Source: Eustoma russellianum (taxonomy: Eukaryota; Streptophyta; Magnoliopsida; Gentianales; Gentianaceae). From it: a DNA stretch of 64,000 nt. Location of the stretch: NCBI GenBank assembly GCA_036186865.1, contig AP025074.1:4156230-4220229 (forward strand), read 5' to 3'. The translations under genes and the position numbers were made by a program. Below, in pieces: positions 10,762 to 21,907 of the stretch (position 1 is its first letter; every line of letters starts with the position of its first letter). The notes under the pieces were generated by a model. It saw only the letters and a program-made list of their open reading frames with translations, was not told the origin of the DNA and ran no database searches.

Positions 10762-11513
10762 CCTTGACACTTTACAGTCTTCCACATGGATTGACGCTCT
10801 TTCAAACTTCCTGCCTGCATCCTTTGGGATCCAGGCAGGCACGGTATGGTTGACTATACATTTGTCTACATTTTATGCTATTTCTATCTCATACATAACA
10901 TACATCATTTTCTTTTCATTGGAATGGGCCGGTTATCATGTGACAACACTCCTTTGCCATCGTTCATTCGAGGACTGCATTGCTTGATCATACACTACTC
11001 ATGCGTCAAGCACATGGCAAACAATGACTGTTTTCGTGGTGCTGAAAATTTACCACTGTCGCCTTGGCTCCTTAGTCAAGGCGACTTGGGTATGCCTTTG
11101 GCCTTTCTGCTTATGATTATTACTTTTCTCACTTCCGTTGGATTAATATACTCTTTCCACTATCACGAGGTACATATTATCCTGGCTCCCTCAATCTCAA
11201 ATGGCGGACGACTTACTGCAATCTGGCGATCACTCCAAACTCGGACACCAGCATGTCCAACATCTTCAACCTACGGCTTCTATACATTCCATATCAATGA
11301 TAGCCGTATAAATATGTACGCTTTTTCCTTTGCCAAGGTTTTATCCACAAGGGTGATTTTACTTGGCAAGGTTTTAATGCGGCATATCATATACGACTGG
11401 AGATATGTCATTATTGGATTTTTATATCATGTATTCGCATACTCTAGCAAATGTAATATGGTTTTCCTCCACCAAAAGTGAGGTTTTTATAATAAAATAT
11501 CCGTTCCTATAAA
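10762..11513 (+). mobile_element. 5'-truncated L1-type LINE (3' UTR only)
   Basis: Homology to the LINE at 1711-7848 begins at CCTTGACACT (7009-7018 there), three nucleotides before that element's ORF2 stop codon, and runs through both 3' UTR hairpins, the conserved GGTTTTATCCACAAGGGTG block and AATAAAATA to a TA-rich tail. The middle part has diverged strongly. No protein-coding portion remains. It sits inside the microsatellite of array unit 3. A target duplication cannot be separated from the surrounding TA/TG repeats. Confidence 0.85.

Positions 11514-11577
<64 letters not shown>
11514..11577. repeat. (TA)n(TG)n microsatellite
   Basis: A TA run followed by about 20 TG dinucleotides separates the truncated LINE from the third protease exon copy. 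It is the right half of the unit 3 microsatellite. Confidence 0.9.
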
Positions 11578-11586
11578 ATGTGTGCG

Positions 11587-11890
11587 ACATGTTGACACTG
11601 ATTGGAGAAAGGAAGATGTGCTCACGCCAATACAGGATCAAGGAAAATGCAACTCCTGTTATGTCTTTACAACAGCTTGCACGCCAGAATTTGTACGAAA
11701 GAGGAAAGGTGACATGCTTGAACAACTTAACGCTGAGGAGTTAGTTGATTGCTCCAATAGTTTTATGAATTTTGTATGTGCTGGAGGAAGGGTAGACATA
11801 TACTACAATTATGTGATGAAAAATGGGATACCTCTAGAACAAGATTATCAATGTTATCCGAGGGATGATCCGTGGGATCCCTTGGATTAA
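11587..11890 (+). pseudogene. Papain-like cysteine protease exon, unit 3 (3'-truncated)
   Basis: Encodes the N-terminal part of the peptidase domain from VDTDWRKEDV through KCNSCYVFTTACTPEF to YPRDDPWDP. The sequence then jumps into the downstream flank (TTAAATTGAGATTTGGGAAG at about 11886), so the His- and Asn-bearing half was deleted. The splice acceptor kept in units 1 and 2 is lost (TGCGACATG). Confidence 0.87.
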
Positions 11891-12032
11891 ATTGAGATTT
11901 GGGAAGTTTCTTGGTCTTGGAAATGAGATTTAGATTTGGATTTTGTATGGGGTGTTAAGTTTGACAATGCTTTCGGTTTTGATACTTTTGGAATTGATTA
12001 TCCAGTCAGTTCGTTGATAAAACATCTATTTT
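11891..12032. other. Truncated 3' flank of array unit 3
   Basis: Matches the distal half of the other unit flanks (TTGAGATTTGGGAAG to TTCGTTGATAAAACATC). The proximal half is missing because of the same deletion that truncated the exon. Confidence 0.7.
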
Positions 12033-12225
12033 GTGTGTGTATATATATATATATGTATATATCATACATGCATACATGCATATATATGTACATATATAAA
12101 TGCATATATATATATGTGTGTGTGTGTATATGTATACATGCATACATGCATATATATGTACATATATAAATGTGTATAAATATATATGTGTGTGCTTATA
12201 TATGTATACACACACATAGAGAGAG
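12033..12225. repeat. Compound microsatellite, array unit 4
   Basis: TA/TG runs with two copies of ATACATGCATACATGCATAT, in the same order as in units 1 and 2, ending in ACACACATAGAGAGAGA before the fourth exon copy. Confidence 0.85.
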
Positions 12226-12894
12226 ATAGACATTGATTGGAGAAGGGAAGATGTGCTCATGCCAATACAGGATCAAGGAAAATGCAACTCCTGTTATGCC
12301 TTTACAACAGCCTGCACACTAGAATTTGTACGAAAGAGAAAAGATGACATGCTTGAACAACTTAGTGCTAAGCAGTTAGTTGATTTCTCCAAGAGTTTTA
12401 TGAATTTCGGATGTGCTTGAGGCAGGATAGGCAGATGCTATAATTATGTGATGAAAAATGGGATATCTCTAGAATAAGACTATCTGTATTATTCGAGGGA
12501 TGATTGGTGAGATCCCTTGAAGAAGAGAAATCCAATCATGGGAACCCTTGATCATGGATATGACATCCTACTAACAAGTAATTTTGGATGGATGTATGAG
12601 TACAAGAAAGCGATAATAGACGCCCTTTATCAATTGCATGTTGGTGTAGATTTGGTTCCTATGAGCACGGAACTGTTAACCGGCACAGGCGTAATGGATA
12701 AATGGAAACCTTTACTACGTCATCTAGCAGGTCTTCATGCAATGGTAATCATTGGAGCCACTGTTTTCATAGGTGAAAAGATGTGGATCATACGCAACGC
12801 TTGGGGAGATACTTGAGGCTACGAAGGTTACGGATACATGGCGAGATCGCTCACCCGTCTGTTTCCACTGATATGTTTTCCCGTCATTAAGTAA
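12226..12894 (+). pseudogene. Papain-like cysteine protease last exon, unit 4
   Basis: Covers the whole peptidase region with KCNSCYAFTTACTLEF, LHAMVIIGA and RNAWGDT-GYEGYGYM, but has at least four in-frame stops (after FGCA, after ISLE, in RDDW-DP and after WGDT). The splice acceptor is lost. Its 3' flank is split by the 21.7-kb copia nest and resumes at 34642. Confidence 0.88.
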
Positions 12895-13624
12895 ATATGG
12901 TTGTATAGTTGGATTTAGGCAAAAGTTGGCAAAAAGTTCTATCCATCCATCTACGAGGATATGATAGTTTAGTCAGTAGTTAATGTTAGGTCCGAAATAC
13001 ACTCTAGAGGGGGGGTGAATAGAGAGTTTGGCTATTTTGCGGAATTTTCTCGTTTGCTCAACTCAAAAAGATATTCAAAATCAGAGCAAGAATGGGAGAT
13101 GAGAAGTAGTGAATGAGTACACCGGATATAGAGTGGTTCGAATCGTAAATGATTCTACTCCACTACCACTTTGTTTCCAAAGTGGATTTTCAACAACTAC
13201 TCTTCTTATTATAAACAATAAGAACAACCACAGCAACACTTACACTAACACTTTAGTGTAAGCCACAACAACATCAACTTCTTGCACAAAACACACTTGT
13301 GCAACTACAGTAACTACAGCTCTTAGCAAGAACAACTTCTTGCTTCCTCACAACTTCAACAAAAGTTCCCTCAAGAACTTCTCACAGTGGGTTGAAGAAA
13401 TATAGTAAGGTTCACACTTTCTCACAAGTCTAAGCACAAGCAAGAGATCAAATATTTATGGTTCCTCTTGTGCTTGACTCTCTTTCTCTCAATATACAAT
13501 AATGAAGATCAAAGAAAAGCTAGACAAGCTTTAAACAAATTTACAAGTATGAGAGAAATATACAACAATGGAATATGAATCTAGATGATGTTGAAAGTGT
13601 GTAATTGCTTCATCCAAGCCTCTT

Positions 13625-13634
13625 CTATTTATAG
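13625..13634 (-). promoter_or_regulatory. TATA box of the outer element LTR
   Basis: CTATAAATAG on the minus strand, downstream of the palindrome array. It is kept unchanged in the other LTR at 33923-33932. It probably directs the full-length element transcript. Confidence 0.7.
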
Positions 13635-13896
13635 ACAAAGTTGACCACGTTTTTGAGGCTCACCACCAAGTCTTCATCTTCAAAAATGTCAAGATAGTGC
13701 CCAAATGGTCTTTAGCCACCCTATGGAATGATTTGTTCTTGGATAGCCACCCTAGAGAATCTTAGACATGGTTAAAATAGTCAAGGAAGCATGTAGTATG
13801 TTGGGTTAAAGTCCAAAAGAATTTTGAGCAAGATTGGAAAGAGAAAACATCATAAATCTCCCTTGGATTTTGTTTCAGCGTTCAGAAAATTTGAAC

Positions 13897-14214
13897 TCTG
13901 GGGGACATCGATCGATCGAAGTCCCTGGAAGGGAGAGATCGATGTCCTCAGAAGATTGCAGTTTTTGACACTGCCTGACATCGATCGATCGATGTCAGGG
14001 GCTGAAGTGACATCGATCGATCGATGTCACTTGGTTTAGAGATCGATGTCTCCTGATCAACATCGATCGATCGATGTCAGGGGCTGAAGTGACATTGATC
14101 GATCGATGTCCTCTGGTTGAGAGTTCGATGTTCTCTGATTGACATCGATCGATCGATGTCAGAGGCTGAAGTGACATTGATCGATGGATGTCCCCAGCTT
14201 GAGAGATCGATGTC
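13897..14214. repeat. Palindrome array in LTR U3 (3' LTR)
   Basis: The perfect palindrome GACATCGATCGATCGATGTC and close variants occur about six times, alternating with half-sites such as GAGATCGATGTC. Spacing is roughly 50-60 nt and the spacers repeat AGGGGCTGAAGTGA. The array precedes the TATA box on the minus strand, where enhancer elements of an LTR promoter usually lie. Confidence 0.9.
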
Positions 14215-14343
14215 AACCAGTGAGTTCCAATCTCAACCATCTTTGGACATAGTGTGTTTTGCCCATCTTGCATCAAATATCAAACACAAATTTAACTCAT
14301 TCAAAAACATCTTTTCATCATCAAAACGTTTTACAACTTAACA

Positions 14344-14357
14344 CTCTCCCCCTTTTT
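14344..14357 (-). other. Polypurine tract of the outer element
   Basis: On the minus strand AAAAAGGGGGAGAG directly abuts the 3' LTR, the usual position of the plus-strand primer. Further C-tracts (plus-strand CTCCCCCTT or similar) at about 14432, 14449 and 14955 are secondary PPT-like runs. Confidence 0.85.
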
Positions 14358-14589
14358 GATGATTTCAAAACCATAATTCAAAAGATGTTTTTACATGATA
14401 CTTTTTCAACTAAACTTGATATTTTACAACTCCCCCTTAGTTCATGCTCCCCCTCAACCTATGCATCAAGTTTCACATTTTCATCATTTCAATATGTAAG
14501 ATATCATGCCAAGAGACTTCATGCTATGTCATGCCACATCCAACTTCTCAAAGCTAACATGTTATGCATACTACCAACTTAAGACAATA

Positions 14590-14940
14590 TAGCTAACTTA
14601 ATATGCCAAACCATGCCATGCCAAAACTATACCCAAAAAAAATCATATCAAGTCATACTAAGAACATGCCAAAACTATACCAAGCAATGTCTAACCAACA
14701 ATTCCAAGCATGGTGTCATACTAAGAACAACTATACCATGCAATGTCTAACCAACAATTCCAAGCATGGTGTCATACTAAGAACAACTATACCAAGCAAT
14801 GTCTAACCAACAATTCCAAGCATGGTAAATCCAATGCCCAAACAATCATAGCATGGTGTCATACTAAGAACAACTATACCAAGCAATGTCTAACCAACAA
14901 TTCCAAGCATGGTAAATCCAATGCCCAAACAATCATGCCA
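14590..14940. repeat. Tandem repeats between ORFX and the 3' LTR
   Basis: Direct repeats of about 56-110 nt built from CAATGTCTAACCAACAATTC, CAAGCATGG and TGTCATACTAAGAACAACTA, about four copies. The unit partly alternates with AAATCCAATGCCCAAACAAT. Reading frames stay open across it because of the repetition; there is no sign of a real protein. Confidence 0.85.
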
Positions 14941-15049
14941 ACAACCAAATATTTCTCCCCCTTTTTGAAAGCATCAAAACATAAGAGATATTAAAATGAA
15001 GGATAAATATCATTAGGAATATACCAAGTTTTGAGATACATAAGTAAAC

Positions 15050-16533
15050 TCAAACTTGTAAAACTACTCCATAGCTACGAGGGAATGGGGATAACTGCTC
15101 TTCATCAGAAGAGCAACATAATCCGGAGAGTGCCGCTTTAAGCTTTGTCTTCAATTTTTGATACTTGGTCTTTTGTATAGTGAGCTCCGTTTCTAAATTT
15201 TTGACCCTTTTTGTGAGATTTGCGTTGTCCTTTTCCAAGTCATCAATACGGACTGATTCCTTAGTTAAATCTTCTCCCCATTGACCAAGTGTATCACGAA
15301 TGTCGTCAATTTCGGCCTCCGCATCGAACTCTTCATCTGAACCACTCCCTTCCGTCATTGGGGCTTTTCCTTTGCCCTTTTGGGATGTGGAGGCTTGTTT
15401 TGGGGGTGGTTGTGGAGATGGATGAGAGGAGGGTGCCATGGGAGGTTCGGTAGGAGACGGTGGAGGGATAGGATCTTCCGGCTCTTCCTCTTCTTGTTCT
15501 TGTTGTCCTCCCCGTTTTTGAGCCTCCTTCCGAGACTTATGTATTTGTTGGATGTTGGCTTTGGTGTAATAATCCTTATTGGTAATATGTTCAGTATAGT
15601 CTTCATCCAATAATACATTAGCCTTTTTGAGCAATCTATAGATGAGATTGCTATAGGGAAGAGCCTTGGATTGCTTTGTTACGACTTCCAGCATATTTGC
15701 AAATATAATCTCTCCAATATTCATAGCTTCTTTATTTGCAAGCCGATAAGCTATATAAAATCCAAGTTGCTCGAAAGTTTAGCTGATTTTCCATTGATAC
15801 AAAAAGTGACAATGGCAAGTAAAACTCTATACACCAAAGGCATGTCATTTGTATTTTTGGTGGGGTGAAATCCAAGAAAATATTTAACTTCATTCTCAGA
15901 AATTTGATACTTGTAGGAATCCCACTTCCATGGATCAAAGTCTTCCCAACCCTCAGCAGGAAAGTCAAGCAAATCATTGATATTCTTAGAACTAAACATC
16001 AACAACTGTCCATCTATCATTGTATCTAAGGCATAAGGCACACCATGTTGGTATTCTACCCACATATTAGCATAAAACATCCTAGTGTATCGAGTAGACA
16101 TATTTGTCATTTGATCGACATCCCAAATATGTATCCATTTTTGATGATTAAACCAATCAATGATTGGTTTCTACTCTTCATTTCTCAAAAGGTCTTCAAT
16201 TTTGAGCAGTTTAAGTGGAATGATGGATCTTTTCTTGCGTTCCCATTCATGAAATAATGTTTGAGCTTTAAGAGTGATGTAGCCAAATTTATCTGTCCCT
16301 GTTGGCTCTTTCAAAGCATCCTTGTAATCTGAAGACTTCAGCCATGAAAAATTGTTGAGAGTGAGCTTTTCCCTTGTTTTCTTCAACTCAGTGTTCTGAG
16401 ATGCAGTTGATTTCTTCCTCAAACCTTGTGTTCTAGACCCAGTCGGAACTTGAGGGTGTGATTGTTGTGCCTCACCTTCACGTTCTTGTGAAGTTCTTGC
16501 TCTTTTGGAAGAGGGTTTTGATTTTGAAGCCAT
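15050..16533 (-). pseudogene. ORFX of the outer element (env-position ORF)
   Basis: Read from ATG at 16533 on the minus strand. The basic N-terminus MASKSKPSSKRARTSQE is followed by a conserved core with FYANMWVEY, ALDTMIDG, FLGFHPTK, DMPLVYRVLLAIVTFCINGKS and SKALPYSNLIYRLLKKA. A proline-rich linker, an acidic stretch and a C-terminal coiled coil (IDDLEKDNANLTKRVKNLE) follow. The frame is broken by TAG at 16171-16173 and by a one-base shift near 15755. The core resembles what is called a putative plant transposon protein domain. It lies between pol and the 3' LTR, where SIRE/Maximus elements carry an envelope-like gene, but I see no clear signal peptide or transmembrane segment. Function unknown. 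Confidence 0.8.
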
Positions 16534-16894
16534 TTGATGTTAGGGTTCGGATTTTGAAGATGGATTTGAAGAATACGGTTCTATTTGTATCAAAGATCAC
16601 AAGAATTCTGAGTTTAGCAGAGAAATTTGGTGTATTTGGGACAAATTTCTTCGGTTTTGCAGAGAGAGAGTTAGGGATTTTGTTTGGGAGAAGAGGGAAA
16701 GTGAAGAGGAAAGAGAAAAATGCAGATTTTAATGTCCTGTCCCCGTCGACATCGATCGATCGATGTTTGGGACTTCGATCGATCGATGTCATAGACATAG
16801 ATCGATCGATGTCTGTTTTTGCAGCAGATTCTTTGACTGTCACATAGATCGATCTATGTATGCAAGGACCTGCATTTTTGACCTTTTTGACCTT
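16534..16894 (-). promoter_or_regulatory. Pol-ORFX spacer with LTR-type palindromes
   Basis: On the minus strand the spacer begins with four variants of the U3 palindrome (plus 16745-16860; for example ACATCGATCGATCGATGT). A pyrimidine-rich run (about 16665-16725) and a leader ending in CCGAACCCTAACATCAA before the ORFX ATG follow. U3-like motifs, a Y-patch-like tract and a telo-box-like AACCCTAA together look like a promoter and 5' UTR. No clear TATA box is seen. Promoter activity is inferred. Confidence 0.55.
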
Positions 16895-18574
16895 TTAACC
16901 TTGGTTAATCATTCCTAATCTTGCTCTAATTGATTCGAATGTCTCAGTGGGAAGGGATTTAGTAAAGATATCCGCTAGTTGGTCATTTGTTGGAACAAAT
17001 TTAACGCATACCAATACTTGTTGAATGCAATCCCTTATGAAGTGATGCCTCACTTCTATGTGTTTTGTTCTACTATGATGAACCGGGTTTTGTGCTATAC
17101 TTATAGCTGATGTGTTGTCACATAAGATGGGAACCTTTTCAAACTTAACATTGTAATCGTTCAAGGTGTTGATCATCCAAAGTAACTGTGCACAACACGA
17201 AGCGGCCGATACATATTCAGATTCCGCCGTTGAAAGTGACACACTATTTTGTTTCTTGGAGAACCAAGAAACTAAGCAATCTCCAAGGAATTGACATGTC
17301 CCGGAGGTGCTTTTCCTATCAACAAGATTTGCGGCATAGTCGGAGTCACTATATCCTCTTAGATCAAAACAACCATTTTTGGGATAAAACAATCCAAAGT
17401 TCAAGGTTCCTTTTAAATACCTAAAGATACTTTTAACAGCAACTAAATGTGATTCCTTAGGCATACTTTGAAATCTAGCACATAAGCACACAGCATGCAA
17501 AATATCCGGTCTACTAGCGGTTAAATAAAGTAAACTACCAATCATACCCCTATATTTGGTTACCTCAACCGGCTTTCCTTTTTCGTCTTTGTCAAGCTTT
17601 GTACTTGTGCTCATCGGAGTGCTCACACTTCTTCCATCCTCGAATTTGTACTTCTTGAGCAAATCCTTTGTGTACTTTGTTTGAGATATGTACACTCCAT
17701 CTTGAGTTTGCTTGATTTGTAGGCCAAGGAAGTAGTTGAGTTCACCCATCATGCTCATTTCAAATTCTCCTTCCATCAATTTTGCAAAATGCTCACATAG
17801 AGAATCATTAGTAGCACCAAATATAATATCATCCACATAAATTTGAACAAGTAATTGATGGTTTCCTTGTTCTTTAATAAAAAGAGTAGTGTCGACTTTT
17901 CCTCTTGAAAACTCGTTCTCAAGTAGGAAGTTACTTAACCTATCATACCAAGCCCTAGGAGCTTGTTTAAGTCCATAAAGGGCCTTTTTGAGTTTAAAAA
18001 CATGATTTGGATAATCATGATTTTCAAACCCCGGAGGTTGAGCTACATAGATCTCTTCTTGAATTATTCCATTCAAGAATGCGGATTTCACATCCATTTG
18101 ATATAGTTTGAAATCCTTATAGCATGAATATGCTAATAGCATCCTAATAGCTTCTAACCTAGCTACGGGGGCAAAAGTTTCATAATAGTCTATGCCTTCC
18201 TCTTGCCTATAGCCTTGGGCTACTAATCTAGCTTTGTTTCTAGTGATGTTTCCTTTATCATCCATTTTATTTCTAAATACCCATTTAGTGCCAATTACGG
18301 GATGATCACTAGGTTTAGCAACCAATTCCCAAACATCACTTCTTTCAAATTGATTTAATTCTTCTTGCATAGCCAATACCCAATCTTCATCATTTATTGC
18401 ATCCTTTATGTTTTTAGGCTCAACTTGTGAAATGAAGGAATTTTCATTGAATTTTCTCCTAGTCATTATGCCTTGGCAAGTTTCACCTAATATCAACTCT
18501 TTAGGGTGATCTTTCGTATACTTATATGAATCCGGTAAATTTGAGGTATCTCCTCCTACTTCTTCATTTTCATC
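16895..18574 (-). pseudogene. Outer element pol, 3' part (RT-RNase H)
   Basis: A continuous frame enters from the inner-element junction at 18574 and ends at TAA 16895. RT landmarks are TKWVFRNKMDD, KARLVAQGYRQEEGIDY, QMDVKSAFLNG, KKALYGLKQAPRAWY and the catalytic YVDDIIFGAT. RNase H landmarks are YSDSDYAANLVDRKSTSG, STAESEYVSAA, CDNTSAI and HSRTKHIEVRHHFIRD. This part has no internal stop. It is a pseudogene only because the inner element and upstream lesions disconnect it from integrase and gag. Confidence 0.9.
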
Positions 18575-21554
18575 TGTAGGATCTGCAAGGCACCACTAGA
18601 AGGGGGGGGGTTGAATAGATGGTGCGGAAAGTGTGCTTTTTAAAATTTCTTTAAACTTGAACAATTCAAGTTCTGAAAACAGATTCTGTTTTCAGGACCT
18701 GTTTTAAAACGTTTTTAAAACCAGGTTAGAGGTCTCCAAAAATTATGAAATTTTGATAGAACTTAGCCTCAGATGTTATAAGGGTCCCCTAAAAATTTCA
18801 AATCAAAATTCAACCTTTAACCCCTTCAAAAACCGTTGGCACTCAGATTGTGCAAATCTGCCAGAAACGGTAGATGGTTTTGAAAAATTAATTCCTATTT
18901 GTGTGAATGTCCAAATGATCTGAAAATTTGATCAATAACTCCTCACACACTATATTTAAATGGGTAGAAACAGTTTTTGAAAATTCTTTTGGGAAGTAGG
19001 TCAAATACCACCAAAGTCTCAACCTTTGCAAGTCTGAAAATCAGACTGCACTAGTCTCAGAACTTTTGATGTTTGACTGACCTATACTTGTCCAAAAGGG
19101 TTGAAACTTGTGCCAAATTAACCCTAGAACGTTTATGTATGTTTCTGGAAATTTTTATAATTTTTGGAAATCGTTTGCTATTTTTCCGAACGTGAACAAA
19201 AAGGATAAACAGTGCAGAAACTGAAAAGTAAATGCTGAAAGTAAATTGCACCAAGAATTTTATACTGGTTCGGTTATAAACAACCTACTCCAGTCTTCAA
19301 GGAACACCTTCCTTGGTTCACAATAATCACACACACGCAGTACACCTTACCGCAGGGTTGATAGAGTTACACCTAACTCCAACCCTTTACAAACCTTGTA
19401 TGTCGAGTACAATTCACACGAACACCACCACCTCGCTAGAATGAAGATTGATCACACCTTGATCAATCTTTTACAAAGATGAATGAATGGTGGTTTCTAT
19501 GAAGCCTATTCAAGATTGAAAGAAGTAAAATACAATAGGCTTTTTACAAGAAAAGAAAGAAAGAAGATGTAGGAGAAAAGAGACTTGGCACTTTGATCAC
19601 TTTAGAATGCAAATCTTGGTATTGTTTTTGTTTGTTCTTCTCTTCACCTTATAGCCCTTCTAGCCGTCCCCCTATGTTCTCCTCCCTCTCTTGAAAATTT
19701 CCTTTTAATTGCTTGAGAGAGTGTAAGACATCATGGTGACAATGCTTTGCTTACTTGGCATCACTCCATTGGACCATCATTTAGTCATTGCTTACTTGGC
19801 ACCTCTTGATTGGCTTAATGTTGTCATCATTTGATGACATGGAAAATCTGAAATAATCACTTTAAACATGTGCCAATATCAATCATTAAGTCATACCATA
19901 ATTCACAAATTCTATCATCAAGTGCAAGACACAAAATATCCTTCCTTCCATCCTCAAAAAATCGGCCATACCTTTTTTTCAATGCTGAAATTTTCAGCAT
20001 TTACAACATGGGATAAATTCAGATTATTTGCCATTTTCCTTTGAATTTTTGTCATAAAAAAAATCAATTACATAAGGTAAGTCTTGCTACCAAATGAAGA
20101 GTGAACTTGGACACAATAAGGAGCAACATTCGGCCAGCACATCCCCTCACACATGATGAAAAATTTCAGCATGTGTGATATGAAAAATATCACACTTAAT
20201 TACCTTACATAACATTCAAATCATTTCCATAACTCCTTTAATTAATCCTTTAATGAAAAATTGACAAAATATCTTGCTTAACCATGAAGAATTCGGCCAT
20301 GGTATGTGTAACATGCTGAAATTTTCAGCATGTGACATAAGAGAGGTATATGTTGAAAACTTACCTTTTGTAGCTTCTCTCTTTGATTTCTCAACATTGT
20401 ATGATTGATCCTTGACCAATCAACATGCCAACAAGGCTCCACATGTGCTCCATCTCAGCTGTAGTGACGTTTGAAAGTGTATATACATGTGCTGAAATTT
20501 ATTTTTGCTAACTTTGTAAAATAGTGCACATTTAATAATACACACATGTAATATTCCAATCAGCCCTTAATTTAGTTTTCTAGAACACTTTAAGATGTAT
20601 ATTATATGTAAAAAGTGTCTAGATACGTGTCACATCATGGTCAAGAAAAACGTTCCATGTTAAGTGCGTAGAAAACCGAATTTTCTATATTTATCGATTA
20701 CCCGATTTTTCTCTAATTTAAATTCCAACTTTTGCACATGATATATATATTATGTTATACATAATATATACAATATATATTTTAAATTTCAGCTCTTGGC
20801 TGATTTAAAATGGTACCATAAACATGTGACAAAAATAAAATTAGAATCTTCACATTTTGGCCTAAATGTGGGGTGATTTGTGTGTGCCAACATGGAAAGT
20901 ATTTTTGGCTAATCACACCATGTGTATCACGAAATTTTCATCAATTTTTGATGTATATGGGCTGGCCATTTATTTATGGCAAGTACGTGACACATTGGCG
21001 AAGTTTCGGTATTCGCCCGATACGACAAATTTCGGTTTAGAACCTTTTATCGTGTCGTATTTAATTTGTCATCACCATATCTTATATCATATGATATAAG
21101 ACCTGAATATACTCATAAATATGAGTTAAGTATAGTGGTGTGACGTTAACGTACCTACGTAAGATATATAACGTGTCGGTAGTACGTTGGAATACATGTG
21201 TATGTGCCTTTTATAAAAAATCTGAAAATATAGTATATATATGTGTGTAAAAACGTGTGACATTGAATGTGGGGAGGAGGAGAAGACTTTCCTTCCATAG
21301 CCATGTTGCCTTTGTGCCTTTTCCAAATGCATCTTCCTTTAATGAACTACTTAGTTTATTAAACTAAGTACTTCACTTAATGAACTACTTTAGTTCATTA
21401 ATTGTGGCACCTGAAAATAGTATAAACTCAACAAATGTTCGCCATATGATGTAAGCTTTAATGCTTCATGGCTCGTTAGTACGGCAACATAATATATAAG
21501 CTAAATAAGGCAAGTTATCATGCATACATGTACACTTGTGTATATATGCTCAAC

Positions 21555-21600
<46 letters not shown>

Positions 21601-21641
21601 ATTTCTTATTTTGAAATCACTCAAACCCTCTTATTTCTACG
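18575..21641 (-). repeat. Inner element 3' LTR
   Basis: 3067 bp, nearly identical to 27029-30099. A TA run (about 21559-21596) lies near the minus-strand start of the LTR. The CTGAAATTTTCAG-type inverted word occurs several times (about 19984, 20160, 20316). Short frames inside it are duplicated only because the LTR is. Confidence 0.95.
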
Positions 21642-21907
21642 ATCTCCCCCTTTTGATGATTTTCAAAATAACTAGTGTACATGATTTAAGTGCTATCTCT
21701 CCCCCTTGAATTATGCACAGATTTGAAATTTGAATTTCGAATTTCAAATCCGGCTCCCCCTTGATTCATGCAATTAGGATCAATCAGTGATCTCTCTCCC
21801 CCTTAAATCTCTCTCCCCCTTAAATCATGCCTCTCTCTCCCCCTTTATTTTGGAAAGTTAATCAAAAGATTCCTGTCAAAAAGGAAAGTAAATCAAATAA
21901 TATCGCA
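21642..21907 (-). other. Polypurine-tract cluster of the inner element
   Basis: Between the pol stop and the 3' LTR the plus strand repeats CTCCCCCTT-like tracts six times (about 21645, 21698, 21752, 21798, 21813, 21834). On the element strand these are AAGGGGGAG tracts. The one touching the LTR is the canonical plus-strand primer site; the rest may be accessory. An imperfect palindrome TTTGAAATTTGAATTTCGAA lies among them. Confidence 0.8.

Larger units (their letters stand above)
12984..14343 (-). repeat. Outer element 3' LTR
   Basis: 1360 bp. Read on the minus strand, U3 holds the array of 20-bp palindromes (13897-14214), then a TATA box CTATAAATAG (plus 13625-13634), then a downstream region. 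Several CG sites in the palindromes here read TG or CA compared with the 5' LTR, as expected from deamination of methylated cytosine. Confidence 0.95.

Noticed and set aside
10470..10987. Several overlapping frames rich in Ile-Tyr, Cys-Val or His-Thr in and around the microsatellites.
   Set aside because: Dinucleotide and tetranucleotide runs stay open in all frames by chance; no gene features.
13897..14214. Regularly spaced palindromes resembling a CRISPR array.
   Set aside because: They lie in both LTRs of a retrotransposon in plant DNA, the spacers are themselves repeated, and no cas genes exist here.
19057..19254. Identical small frames at 19057-19254 and 27512-27709, and at 20216 and 28672.
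   Set aside because: They are duplicated only because they lie in the two LTRs of one element; no protein features.
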